From: Sindora glabra
Taxonomy: Eukaryota > Streptophyta > Magnoliopsida > Fabales > Fabaceae
Length of the DNA stretch: 64,000 nt
Assembly (NCBI GenBank): GCA_020226215.1
Contig: CM035234.1
Coordinates: 14,536,713 to 14,600,712, forward strand
Direction of reading: 5' to 3'
The number at the start of each line of letters is the position of its first letter. Position 1 is the stretch's first letter. The notes under the pieces are model-generated. The model saw only the letters and a list, made by a program, of their open reading frames with translations, did not search any database and had not been told where the DNA came from. Below are positions 21,411 through 31,800 of the stretch, piece by piece. Made by a program: the position numbers and the translations under genes.

Positions 21411-22740
21411 GTGTCAAAAGTTAAAATTGATATTTCTTTTATAGGTTTATTTAAGAATTCAAAGGGAGATCTGTACTTGGATAGTGGCCATTCAAGACAT
21501 ATGATAGGAAACAAATTTAAGTTTATCTTACTGACATTTAAAGAAGGAGGAAGTGTCACCTTTAAAGACAATTCAAAAGGAAGAGTTATGGAAAAATGTA
21601 AGAATTCGAAATCTTGTATTGATGATGTCTTATATATTAAAAGGCTCAAATATAATTTGCTTAACATTAGTCAATTTTGTGACAAAGGGAATAAACTTAC
21701 ATTTAACTCCACTTGTTGCATTGTTGCAAATCAAAATGACAAACAAATTAAGTCGATTGGTAAGAGATTTGAAAATATCTATATGATAGGCATTGATAAT
21801 GTACCCAATTTGGATTTTAAATGCTTAGTTAGTATAAATGATGATTCTTGAATTTGACACAAAAGACTTGCTCATATAGCATAGATCTTATAAGAAAACA
21901 TTCTAAAAATGTTTTGGTTAATGGCTTATCAAAATTGAAATTTGTCAAAAATAAAATTTATGATACATGTCAAAAAGGAAAACAAGTAAAAGCCTCTTTT
22001 AAATCCAAAAATTTTGTTTCTATATTTAGACTATTTCAATTATTACAAATGGATTTAGTTGGTCCACCAAGAATTAGAAATCATGGAGGAAATCTCTATG
22101 TGCTTGTAACTATTGATGATTATTCAAGATTTACATAGACATTATTTCTTCTTTCCAAAGATAGAGCTTTTGAAACTTTCAAAAGACTTGTAAAAACTAT
22201 ACAAATTGAAAAAAAAATGTCTATAGTAAGTATTAGAAGTGATCATGGTGGGAAATTTAAAAATTATGACTTTACTTATTTTTATGATGATAATAGCATT
22301 AGGCATAATTTCTCATTACTTAGAATACCTTAACAAAATAGAGTTATTGAAAAGGAAAATTAATGTTTGAAAGAGATGGCAAGAACTATGCTAAATGACA
22401 GCTCTCTTCCGAAGTCTTTTTAGGTTAAAGCACTAAGCATTGCTTGTTATGTAATGAATAGAGCCCTTATTAAATCAAATTTGAAGACTCCTTATGAGTT
22501 TTAGAATAGAAGAAAGCCAAATATTTAATATTTTCATATTTTTGGTTGCAAATGCTTTGTACACAATGACAGTAACGACAATCTTAGAAAGTTTGATTTC
22601 AAATCTGATGAAGCTATGTTTATTAGATATTCTTCTAATAACAAAGCTTACAAGATTTATAATAAAAGAACTTTATTAGTAGAAGAATTCATTCATGTTA
22701 TATTTGATGAATTCTCTCTTACCATGAAAAAGATATTAAA
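21411..22740 (+). pseudogene. Copia protease and integrase region of pol
   Basis: The open segment at 21411-21851 holds the protease signature LYLDSGHSRHMIG (family W-x-L-D-S-G-C-S-x-H-M; active Asp present, Cys replaced by His). It then has DDVLYIKRLKYNLLNISQFC. From 21848 the GAG-pre-integrase and integrase follow: KNKIYDTCQKGKQVKASF, LLQMDLVGPPR (first catalytic Asp), YVLVTIDDYSRFT, ISIRSDHGGKFKN (second Asp region). The expected 'PQQNGV.ER' appears as a broken QNRVIEKEN near 22335. Stops interrupt the frame after 22138. Integrase would insert cDNA into chromosomes. Confidence 0.9.
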
Positions 22741-23029
22741 TGAAGATGAGGAATAGGTTGAGTCATGGATCATTTAAAAGAATTCAAATAATTAAGATGA
22801 GGAGATGAAAGCTTAAGAAAAGGGTAAAGAAGACAAAGAATTAGCTCCACCTACAAGCAATGTAGATAAAAAACTAAGTCATGGACCTAAAAAGGAATAG
22901 AAAATAATGAGAAGTTAGCCTACTAATTAAGTCATTGGTGACATGACTTAAAGGGTAACCAGAAGTTCTCTTAAAAATATCTATGATCATTTGCATTTTT
23001 ATCTCAAAATAAACTTAAAAATATTAATG

Positions 23030-23990
23030 AAGTAATAATTGATGAACATTGGGTCATAATAGTGCAAGAGGAATTAAATTAGTTTAAAAGAAATGAAGTT
23101 TTGGAACTTATACTAAGACCAAATAATTATCCAATTATTGGCATAAAATGGGTCTTTAGAAACAAGTTAAATGAAAATGACATTATTATCAGAAACAAAG
23201 CTAGATTAGTTGCAATAAGATACAACCAAAAGGAAGGCATATTCACCAGTAGCTAGACTAGAAGCTATTAGTATACACTTGCATGAAAGGACTTACACTT
23301 TGTCAAATGGATTTTAAAAGTGTATTTTTAAATAGTATAATCATGGAGGAGGTGCATGTTGAACAACCTCCAAGTTTTGAAAGTCATTTCTTTCCAAATC
23401 ATGTATTCAAATTAAAGAAAGCTTTGTATGATTTGAAACAAGCTCCTAGAGTTTGACTAAGAAAATTCTTAATGGGAAAAGGTTTTTCAAAAGGAAAAGT
23501 TGACACTACTTTATTTATGAAACATAAATTTGATGATGTCCTTGTACAAATATATATAGATGATATCATATTTAAAGCTACTAATGAGTCTATGTGTAAA
23601 GAATTTGCTAAGTTAATACAAAGTGAGTTTGAGATGTCCATGATTGGAGAACTAAATTTCTTTCTTGATTTGCAAGTTAAACAAAATGATGGAATTTTCA
23701 TAAGCTAAACTGAGCATACAAAAGAGCTAATCAAGAAATATAAGATGAATTAAACTAAACCATCTCTTACCCTTATGAGTATAGCAATCAAGCTGGATCT
23801 AGATGAAAAAGGTAAAAATGTTGAGGTTACAATGTATAAAGGAATGATGGGATCCTTAATCTATCTAACTATTAGTAGACCAAACAATATATTTAGTGTG
23901 TATGTGCGCAAGATTTCAAGCTAATATAAAAGAATCACATTTGATTGCTGTGAAAAGTATTTTTAGATATCTTATAGGCACACCTCACTT
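23030..23990 (+). pseudogene. Copia reverse transcriptase region of pol
   Basis: LIPRPNNYPIIGIKWVF near 23107-23160 opens RVT_2. It is followed by a broken segment ('SPVARLEAIS') and FKSVFLNSIIMEEVHVEQPP. The open stretch at 23472-23708 has KVDTTLFMK and QIYIDDIIFKATNES, with the YIDD catalytic box intact, then SEFEMSMIGELNFFLDLQVK. Several stops (for example in the expected 'VWYERL' box, read as RV*LRKF) inactivate it. The minus-strand frame at 23399-23701 is a shadow. Confidence 0.9.
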
Positions 23991-24499
23991 TGGTTGATGG
24001 TATTCCATAGAAAAATTAAATTTCTTAATGGGTTATTTAGATATCGACTTTACTGGTAGTAGATTAGATAGAAAGAGTACTAGTGGAACATATTAATTTC
24101 TTGGACATTTACTAGTCTTTTAGTACAATAAGAAGCAAAATAGCATGGCATTATTTATTGCTAAAGCAAAGTATATAGTAGTAAATAGTTATTATGCTTA
24201 ACTTTTATGGATGAAGTAACAACTATATGATTTTGGATTGAATTTTGAAAGTATTCCTATAAAATGTGATAATACAAGTGCTATTAACCTAATCAAGAAT
24301 CCTATCATGCATTTAAGATCTAAAAACATTGAAATAAAGCATCATTTTATTGGTGATCAAGCCCAAAGAAGAGTTATTTCACTCAAATTTATTTAAACTA
24401 ATTTTCAACTTGTAGACATTTTCACTAAACCATTTAATGAAGATCAATTCAATTTCATTAGAAAAGAATTAGGCATGTTAAATTTTCTTGAGGAGTAAT
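23990..24499 (+). pseudogene. Copia RNase H and end of pol
   Basis: Frame-shifted remains of the copia RNase H end with FNEDQFNFIRKELGMLNFLEE and a stop at 24497-24499. This is the usual copia pol C-terminus ('F.KPL....F...R..LG'). Upstream, KCDNTSAINLIKNP-like sequence is readable near 24260-24300. Numerous stops. Confidence 0.8.
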
Positions 24500-24699
24500 T
24501 TATACATTAATTTCATATTTTTCTTATTAATGTATTGACTATAGCATTAGAGATATCTTAAAAGTTTGTTTTGTAGCTACCACTATTCTTTTTCAGCAAT
24601 AACAGCTCAAAATCAAGCTTTAAGCATTCATAAAGCCAAAAGATTACATTATGGATTGTTTAAAAGTTGAAATGATAAGTTAAGAGTTTTTAAGGCTCA

Positions 24700-24983
24700 A
24701 GGAATCGAGTGATCAATCAATTCTAAGGTGCTAAATTGAGTGACCAATCGATTGGATGAAGATCATATTAAGAGGAAATGAATTGAATGGTCAATCAATT
24801 CCAAGAATGTAGTATTACTCTTTAGAAGTTTGAAGTTAATTTGCTAGTCGATTGATTACATATGGAGGGAATTCTGAGAATTTGAAAATTTTAGTTATGA
24901 ATTGAGTGGTTAATCAATTCACAAATGAACATGTTCATACGTGAATCAATTAGTCAATCAGTTTCCCAAGGCCTCTATATAAG
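24700..24983 (+). promoter_or_regulatory. Second near-palindrome array with TATA-like box between pol and the env-like ORF
   Basis: Six boxes of the same type as in the LTR U3 (for example near 24704, 24735, 24780, 24840, 24900 and 24943) precede CTATATAAG at 24975-24983. Nothing else of the LTR flanks is obvious here. It may be an internal promoter for the downstream ORF, or a partial LTR/U3 capture; see findings. Confidence 0.45.
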
Positions 24984-25012
24984 CCCTGTTAAGTGATAAT
25001 TACACCATTCTG

Positions 25013-25038
25013 CTTCCCCTATTTCTCTTTCTAACAGT
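25013..25038 (+). promoter_or_regulatory. Possible splice acceptor before the env-like ORF
   Basis: A pyrimidine-rich tract 'cttcccctatttctctttctaacag' ends in AG about 270 bp before the env-like ATG. Env-type ORFs of LTR elements are often expressed from spliced subgenomic RNA; whether this site is used is not known. Confidence 0.35.
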
Positions 25039-26149
25039 TTGGATGCTTCTGGCTTTTTATCTAACCTTCTTGTATCTTAATTTTGTCTACTAAAACCATT
25101 ATAATACATCATTTAAAACCTTCCTCCATCACTTTTAACACTATTCAATTTATTAAATCTATTGTATTATCAAAACCCTAATCTAACTAATATCACTCTA
25201 AACCCTCCAATTACAAACCCCTTCTATCTTCTTTATAAATCATAACCTATATACAAAACTTCCTTTCATCACCATAAATCTTCTTTAAAAACACTGTGAT
25301 CATCATTCATATGGGCAAGAAGAGCATGACACTAAAGCATCCTTGTACCGAATCAAGCAAAAGGAAGGGAAAAGCCATTGGTTCATCATCCCAACCCCTT
25401 CCATTTGTTGATATAGTTCCTAAGAAAGTATACTGCTTTAAGGTAATTTCATTTGAAAAATTCCTAGAATGCATAACTAAGGAGATAGAGCTTAGGAACT
25501 ACTAGGACACCAAATTTCTTCAAAATGAAAACTTGAAAATACATCACCTACTAGAGCATTGAGTTTGTTGAAATTTTTTGGACATTTTGTTGATATTTAT
25601 CCCAATTTAGTGTATCAATTTTATGCAAATCTAAAGAAAAGTGGACAAGAAATTTTTGTTGAATTGATAACTTTCGTGAAAGGTGAAAGATTCTTTGTTG
25701 GTATCCATGAATTAGTTGCCATTTTTGATATGGATGCCAATCAACTTTTCACTAGTGTTAGGAACACTGTAGATTACTCTAAAGCTATGACTATAAGGTA
25801 ATTTTGGCCCCGCTCTTAGCTAAAAGTTACTAAGAATAAGCTACTAATTATAAGGTTATCCATAGAAGATAGAATTTTGTACTACACTATTACCAAGATC
25901 ATCCTTCCAAAGCACTACAATTTTACTTAAATTGATGATTATGAACTATTCATAATGTGGGCTATAAGGTAGAATATACCTATCAATTTTCCTTATCCCT
26001 TCTTACTTTATATGCATTCTTATGTCAACAGAGATTTCCTTTCTTATGGAATGATCTTTGTTGAGCTATTAAGTTTAGTTAAAGCATACATCTCTTTTTG
26101 TGTTTTGGGGTCCATTTAGATGGTCATTTGGGTGTTGCGTTGTGTCGGC

Positions 26150-26375
26150 ATTAGTTTGAGAGTCGGTGAATTTCTTCTTCATTTTAGTCTTTCGAGATCT
26201 TGATTCGTCTGATACCAATGAAAAAAGTCCATGTCAATAGCTCATGGTAGAGCGGTTGGCTATTAACTGACTGGTCATAAGTTCGAATCCTGCCACATTT
26301 CTTGTGGATCATCTTGTGGTTACCGGATGATGGGAATAACAAAGTAGAAATTTTGAAATGAGCACAAAATGTCAA
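26150..26375 (+). other. Organelle-derived DNA fragment (NUPT or NUMT) with trnN region
   Basis: 'tttcgagatcttgattcgtctgatacca..gaaaaaagtccat' followed by a trnN-GUU body and 'ttcttgtggatcatcttgtggttaccggatga' does not match the flanking ORF. It looks like the plastid trnN-trnR neighbourhood, which is also present in plant mitochondria. The minus-strand frame at 26184-26375, with CGRIRTYDQSVNSQPLYH, is the well-known spurious antisense reading of trnN. Ends are approximate. Confidence 0.65.
26232..26300 (+). pseudogene. Decayed plastid-type tRNA-Asn (anticodon region GUU to AUU)
   Basis: From TAGCTCA to GTTCGAATCC this matches plastid trnN-GUU except for one missing G in the D loop and four C-to-T or G-to-A changes. 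The anticodon loop reads CTATTAA where the plastid has CTGTTAA. The anticodon stem still pairs with two G-T pairs, and box A and box B-like segments are present. The 5' and 3' acceptor sequences no longer pair, so it is not a functional tRNA. The plastid comparison is from memory. Confidence 0.7.
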
Positions 26376-27216
26376 TATATGAATTGTTTCATTATTTGTT
26401 ATTTTCAGGTCTTTTCATTGCATTCACTTTGGGATTCAACTTAATAAGAAGGCTAAAGTGGAAAAGTTTAAAAAATTCAACAAATTGAAGGCTAAACACA
26501 TGAAACAAATGTCTTTTCAAAAGCTAGAAGGAGTTTAGAGATTTATTGAGATAGGAGATATAATTGAGCAATTTGATATATGTGTCTTATGAGACCATTT
26601 TACTACATTACATTAGGAAATTTAAAAGAAGCTGAAATCATACATTAACAATTAATTTAGAAACCTCAGAGGAAAGTTGAACATTACTGAAGAAGAAGAG
26701 GATAGTTCTGCTGAAGAAGAAGCATATTCCCCTCAAGTAAAGCAGAGAAGCAAGGAAAAGCAAGAAGTTGTTTCTTTAGAGAAGGAAGTTGAAGAAGAAT
26801 GAGACTTTAAAGCAATTGCTTTAGGCAATGAAGAAGTTGAGGATAATTCAAATAATATGGTAGATAATTAGAAATAATTATTTCTTTAGCTTTATTATCC
26901 CCATAGAACTTATCTTTTACATTACATATTATGTCTTAGATCATTAGATATCTTGCTTGACTTTCAGATAGTCTATTTGTTAGTTTACTAGATTTTATGG
27001 ATATTATGCTGGATATTATTTGCTAGTTTATTTGATATTGATGATTATTTGTTAGTTACTTTGCATTTCATTTTTTGATTGATGCTAAAAAGTGGAGGAA
27101 ATGAGTAAGAGATCTTAAAATTAAATTTTATGCATACTTTGAGGGGGAGTGTTCTAGTAAAGGGGAGTCATTATGTTGAAAATTTAATTTAATTTCAAAA
27201 TGGTTTGTCATCACAA

Positions 27217-27230
27217 AAAAAGGGGAAAAT
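27217..27230 (+). promoter_or_regulatory. Polypurine tract of the copia element
   Basis: AAAAAAGGGGAAAA directly before the 3' LTR, like the AAGGGGGAGAT-TGTTGG junction of SIRE/Tork elements. A second purine-rich tract GAGGGGGAG lies upstream near 27141. Confidence 0.8.
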
Positions 27231-28753
27231 TATTGGCCTTAGCCCTATTTAGAAAATTTTGATGATAACAACATATTTTGATCTTATTGGATTTGGCAAA
27301 TGATTAATTAGAATCCCAATGCAAAAAGTGAAGATCAAAGGAGATTAAAGATTGAATTTAAGGCCATCATAAACTTAGTTAGGATTCTAGTTAGGATTAT
27401 TGGACAAATTGTATAAAAGGAATTCATTTCAAAAAGGGTTCAGGTTTTTTCATGAAAAATGTTACTTACCAAGTTAACCTTGTGTTAAAATGCTTTTAAA
27501 ATAAGGTTAGAATCTCTTTAAGAAAGAAAACCATGTTTCAAAATACTTTTGTTTGAAAATCTTGAAAAACAATAGGAGAATCAATTAACCAATTGATTTA
27601 AGACATCTAGAGAGCAAATTAGAATATCTGAATCAATTGACCAATCGATTCCAAGTATTCAAAAAGCACATCAATCGATTCTGAGGGTCCAAAGAGTAAT
27701 TAGGGAAAAATGAATTAATTGACTAATTGATTTAGTGTTTCAAAAATTCAAAAATTAAGTTTCTTGAATTAATTAATGAACCTACTCCATGTCCTGTAAC
27801 TTTTGTTTAAAACTAAGTTTTCAATAAGGCAGAATCGATTGAACAATCGATTTTGCATATCCAGAGTTGAATTAAGTTCTAGGTGAATTAATTGACTAAT
27901 CAATTCATCATGTGTTGATTTTAAATGTATAGTTAGGTAAATCCATTGATCAATTAATTTACCATAACTTTCTTAAAATTTTGAAGATAGTTTGAATCGA
28001 TTGACTAATTGATTCATAAGGCACCAACTACTTCATTATGGCTATATTTTTTAAGTAACAATGTTTTCATCTTTGCAACCTCTATATAAAACTTGATTTG
28101 AAAAAAAAATAAAAAAGTACTATTACTATTATATAGACAAAAGAAACTCCTTTTTCTTTCATCTAAAACCTAAAAATCCCTTGAGCCCAATTGATTAAAT
28201 TCCTCTTATTAGCTTTTCATTTTGTAATCCAACATTTAGGTTTTGTGAGCTATTTTCTTGATTCCAAATCACTCATTTATTGTATATTAGGGTGAGGTAT
28301 CCTTATGAACATCAAGAGTATTAGATTTCTTGATAGATAAAGACTTTAAGAGAGGTTTCTCAAAGGGATTAGACAAGAAAGCAGAGACTTGTATTGAGAC
28401 TTTTTCAAGTGCCTTCAAACTTGAAAAGATAGTGGATTTGAATTCAAAATCTAAGTCAGAGAGGCTTGGTAGTGGATGTACTTCTTAGAGTATTTGATTT
28501 TCAAGATTGGAACCGCTGTAAATAGTAGTGTTTGATTTTCTCTATCTCTATCTCTCTAATTATATATAGTATGCATTATTTTTCTGATAAAACTTGTTAA
28601 TGTGCTATGTTTAAATCAAGTTGATTAATTGCACTCTTACTTTCATCTTTGGATTGCTTATTAGCTACTTATCAAAATTGAGTACATTGTTATTATTTTG
28701 CAAAAAGTTTTTATACTCTATTCACTCATTTTTAGGTAAAATACTAAATAACA
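27231..28753 (+). repeat. 3' LTR of the copia element
   Basis: It begins TATTGGCCTTAGCCCT (TG to TA at the end) and ends AATAACA, aligned throughout with 18173-19723. The near-palindromic boxes are retained between about 27580 and 28015, but fewer are well preserved than in the 5' LTR, partly because of a deletion near 27660. Confidence 0.9.
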
Positions 28754-28784
28754 CTTTTCAATACTGAGATTTGTTTTAAATTAA

Positions 28785-29308
28785 GGAAGAATTATATTTT
28801 ACCTATATTTGATTTTATCTTTTTCACTTAATTTAATTATGATTTTAAATATCATAATTTATCCACTTGTATTTTTAGTTCTTTAATATTTTGCCCATTT
28901 AAACTTTTTTGTCCAAAATTTAACAAAAAATTCATATGTATTACATATGATCTTCACTTCTTCAAAATTTGATTCAATTTAATGGTTACTTAGAACTAAT
29001 TTACCTTAAAAAAAAAATTCTATTTGGCAATTGTGGATTAAATTATAAAAGATAATCTTTAATAGAATTAGAATTTTTTTAAAAGTAATTCAATTATAAA
29101 TGAACATTAAATTGAGTCAAAAATTGAAAAAGTAAAGGTTATATGTAAGGCACTTGAGTTTTTTGTTAAATTTTGGATAAAAATAATTTATATGAGTAAA
29201 ATGTTAACTATTGAAAATACAGGTGGACAAATTACAATACTTAAAATCATTATAGGTGAGTTAAGTGAAAAAGAACGAAACCATGGATGAGTAAAGTGTA
29301 ACTTTAGC
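28785..29308. mobile_element. Foldback MITE of Mutator type, 9-bp target duplication TTAAATTAA
   Basis: The left 150 bp and the reverse complement of the right 150 bp match well. Shared segments include CTTTTTCACTTAA, ATGATTTTAA, TAATTT.TCCAC.TGTATTTT and GTCCAAAATTTAACAAAAAA-type sequence. Flanking 9-mers TTAAATTAA at 28776-28784 and 29309-29317 are identical. Long terminal inverted repeats plus a 9-bp duplication fit non-autonomous Mutator-like elements. It lies 22 bp outside the copia 3' LTR. A related copy lies at about 40.38-40.96 kb. Confidence 0.8.
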
Positions 29309-29317
29309 TTAAATTAA

Positions 29318-29900
29318 TATTTCTATATGATATTACTTTTAATGAAAAAATTATTTTCAAATATAATTGACTCCACTGCACTCTCCTTCAAACCAAGAAG
29401 ATTGATAGGACAGAGGGAATAAATAATAGATTAATATATTTAATTATGATAAATAATTTATTTATTTAGTTTTTAATTTATTGTCATAAAATAAGATCCT
29501 CAATAAATTTAAAAGATTAAGCATTCAAAACAATAATAAATAAACTAAATTTCTAAAAAATATATTTATAGGACAAAATATTTATAGATACAAGTTGTTT
29601 ACGTTTGATTTTTTTTCAACAATCTCAATTTCAGCTTTACAATAAAGCCATTATATAATAAAATTAGGGTAAAATTGGTAATTTTTATTAAAAAAATCCT
29701 CTAATTATAAACAAATGGAACTTAATGGTTAAAATATATAAAATATTAAAATAAAGGTAAGTGTAACAAAAATACAACAATATTTAAGAAAGAGTTATAA
29801 TGTAGCAAAAATATAATATAAAAAAATTATATATGTTTTGAAATTTTAGACAGGAGTTTATATAGTATTTTTTTTAAATTTTAAGAAATTAAGATAAAAA
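29318..29900. repeat. Segmental duplication module X, copy 3
   Basis: Aligns with 1762-2340 and 12540-13000. The match to X1 starts at 'atgatatta.ttttaatgaaaaaattat' and includes 'gaagattgata.g..ca.agggaataaataat'. Confidence 0.65.
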
Positions 29901-30560
29901 AATCCTAATATTATCATTTTGTTTACTTGGGAAAATTTACTTTAGCATACTTGAAATTTTTTTAATCTCTTTACCTTCATAGTAATGAATTGTAATCATC
30001 TTGAAGAAACTTTTGAAAATATATTAATTATATTTATATATCTTACTTTCCAATTTAAAATTTATAAAGTATTTAATTTTATTCCAATATCTCAGAAGTT
30101 CAAAACAACAAAATTCAAATATGTTACTGCTAACATTCAGATGATAAGAATAGAATTGAACAATTGAGATTTAAATAATTTATTCATACAGAAGCTATTG
30201 ACTAAGATGACACACATTTATTCCGGTTCATGCAATCATCATTAAAGTTTACGGTGCAGTAGTGAAATTTTTTTAGCCTTCATGTATTATACAGAAAAAT
30301 ACATAAAAATTTAATGATGTGAGTGCTAATTCACTTCACATGTATATATAAAATTTTAGATTTAAATTTTGGATATAACAAAAAATTAAAATTCTCAATT
30401 TAATTTCTGAACATATGAAAAGTAAAGTTTTTAAAGTAATATTTAATATAACTAGGGTGCTGATAAATTTTTTTAATATAAAACTGCACCAAAGTGGGTT
30501 CAAATCTCTTGGCTCAATAATTTACGCATAAATTATCAATCAGAGTTTAAATTTTTGGGA
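29901..30560. repeat. Module Z, copy 3
   Basis: 30010-30300 aligns with 14050-14350, and 30500-30560 aligns with 14410-14470. The frame at 29985-30167 falls in this duplicated spacer and has no recognised product. Confidence 0.55.
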
Positions 30561-30769
30561 TGACTTTATTGGCATTTTCGATTATATTTAGACTAGATGC
30601 TTGATCTTGGATGAATTTATATATTTTATGTGTATATATATAGATGAATTAATAGATTTTGTGTGTGTATATAGATTTAGATATGTTTTATGGAAATTTT
30701 GAATGCTTTGGCATATATAATTGGTGCAGATTTTGCTGTTCTTGCTTATTAACACAGGTTGAGTGTATG

Positions 30770-31230
30770 TTGTCTCTGTTTTCGATAGTAGGGCGTAGTG
30801 CAAAAATCAAATATGACAAACAGAAAAAATGCTGTATGGCGAGGAATTTGCGATGATCCGTCCCTAGCAAAACTAATTAACAAGAGAGTTGTGACAACAT
30901 ATCCCTCGTAAAAACAAGACAAATTATATAGGACAAGATACAGAACGCATGTAAATTTAGTCAACAAGTAACTTAGCGAAGGACATGAGTTATCTTCTGT
31001 TAAATTTAGCAATGAACTACTCCCTTGCTAATGTCTCGCAGAATAGTTCATGTTTAGGTTGTTTTGTTGTTTTTTTGGGATTGTTTGTTATTATGTTAGC
31101 AACGGACTAAGATCCTCACTAATTTTTGTGAGTTACGTCTTCCTCATGTCGCAAATAATTAACAAGGAAGGTTTTATCTACGTATTAGCGATGAACCTAT
31201 CCATTGTTTATGTCTCCTTTGCTTGCAGTG
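30770..31230. repeat. Cluster of degenerate GCGA(C)GGAC / GTCYGTCGC-like repeats
   Basis: Short phrases such as 'ttagcgaaggac', 'gcgatgatccgtccctagc', 'ttagcaacggac', 'gctaatgtctcgca' and 'ttagcgatgaac' occur five or more times in both orientations. Such arrays resemble subterminal repeats of CACTA-type DNA transposons, but no CACTA ends were found. The short frames here are not credible genes. Confidence 0.35.
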
Positions 31231-31329
31231 TATAAGCCCAAAGAAACAAAATAATTATGAAAAAAAATTATAGTTCAGATTTTGAGACACTAATCACATT
31301 AGCAAGAAGCATATTAAAAAGTTGACAAG

Positions 31330-31800
31330 GAGGCCTATGAATAGCATGAATGTTTGGATGAAGGGAAACGCTATAATTAACCTGTTAGTTAGTGTAAGTG
31401 TTTTTTTAATAGGTATATAATATGATACTTCCACTTTCTAATTTAAGAGCCAAAGTTTTTAATCACTAAGATAAGATGATATTTTACATTACCTGTTTTT
31501 GACAAAAACCTAAAATTTAGAATCACATTCCAGTCGGACTTTTCTGTAACCTAGATCCTAAGTAGCATTTTACTCCATAAATAACACCATGGTAATAAGC
31601 TTGATACGGAACAAATCAAAGAGGTTTAGCATAACCGGATAGCCACACTATTATCATCTCTAAGAAGAACACCATAACCGAAATCATTCGGATTAGTTTT
31701 TGGAAGCTCCATTAATCTAACCTATAAGGGATGACACCAAGAGATTTTCAAGGATCTAATAATTCTATTTCCTACCTCCTTAAAGCCCTCTAAACTATAA
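31330..31800 (-). pseudogene. LINE RNase H-type fragment
   Basis: Minus-strand translation reads NPNDFGYGVLLRDDNSVAI at about 31634-31690 and YYHGVIYGVKCYLGSRLQ near 31557-31610. These match the RVT_3/RNase H pattern of plant LINEs ('G.GG..RD..G' and 'AE..AL..GL..A'). The usual N-V-D-G opening is degraded. Stops follow. A duplicated partner lies at 61.38-64.0 kb. The rest of the LINE is not present here. Confidence 0.6.

Larger units (their letters stand above)
25311..26872 (+). pseudogene. Env-like / 'putative plant transposon protein' ORF of the copia element
   Basis: A start at 25311 opens a basic, serine-rich N-terminus (MGKKSMTLKHP...). After a stop, the open frame at 25559-25801 has a DIYPNLVYQFYANLK motif, followed by ILYYTITKIILPKH and later YGMIFVELL. 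These are features of the conserved domain found in post-pol ORFs of plant retrotransposons (called env-like in SIRE1 and 'putative plant transposon protein' in domain databases). The C-terminal part, 26650-26870, is strongly acidic (E/D-rich). It is interrupted by an organelle-derived fragment and by stops. No clear signal peptide or transmembrane segment is visible, so a true envelope role is doubtful. Confidence 0.6.
18173..28753 (+). mobile_element. Complete but inactive Ty1/copia retrotransposon, SIRE/Maximus-like, with env-like third ORF
   Basis: It is about 10.6 kb. LTRs of 1551 and 1523 bp bracket a tRNA-iMet PBS, gag with zinc knuckle and coiled coil, aspartic protease, integrase, reverse transcriptase with YIDD, RNase H, an extra ORF after pol, and a polypurine tract AAAAAAAGGGGAAAAT. 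A likely target duplication is CTTTT (18166-18170, then two extra T's, and 28754-28758). Order PR-IN-RT-RH places it in copia; the large LTRs and post-pol ORF resemble SIRE. The LTRs differ at roughly one base in eleven by eye over the first 210 bp, and all ORFs are broken, so it is old. Confidence 0.9.

Noticed and set aside
26232..26300. Functional nuclear tRNA gene or tRNA-derived SINE
   Set aside because: The acceptor stem does not pair, the D loop lacks a base, and the flanks look like plastid trnN surroundings, so an organelle-derived fragment is the better reading.
26184..26375. Protein-coding ORF on the minus strand (CGRIRTYDQ...)
   Set aside because: This is the antisense of trnN, a known spurious reading in many annotations.
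25311..26872. True viral envelope gene
   Set aside because: No signal peptide, transmembrane segment or fusion-type motif is visible; similarity is only to plant retrotransposon post-pol ORFs.
18173..28753. Active retrotransposon
   Set aside because: All ORFs have stops or frameshifts and the LTRs are strongly diverged.
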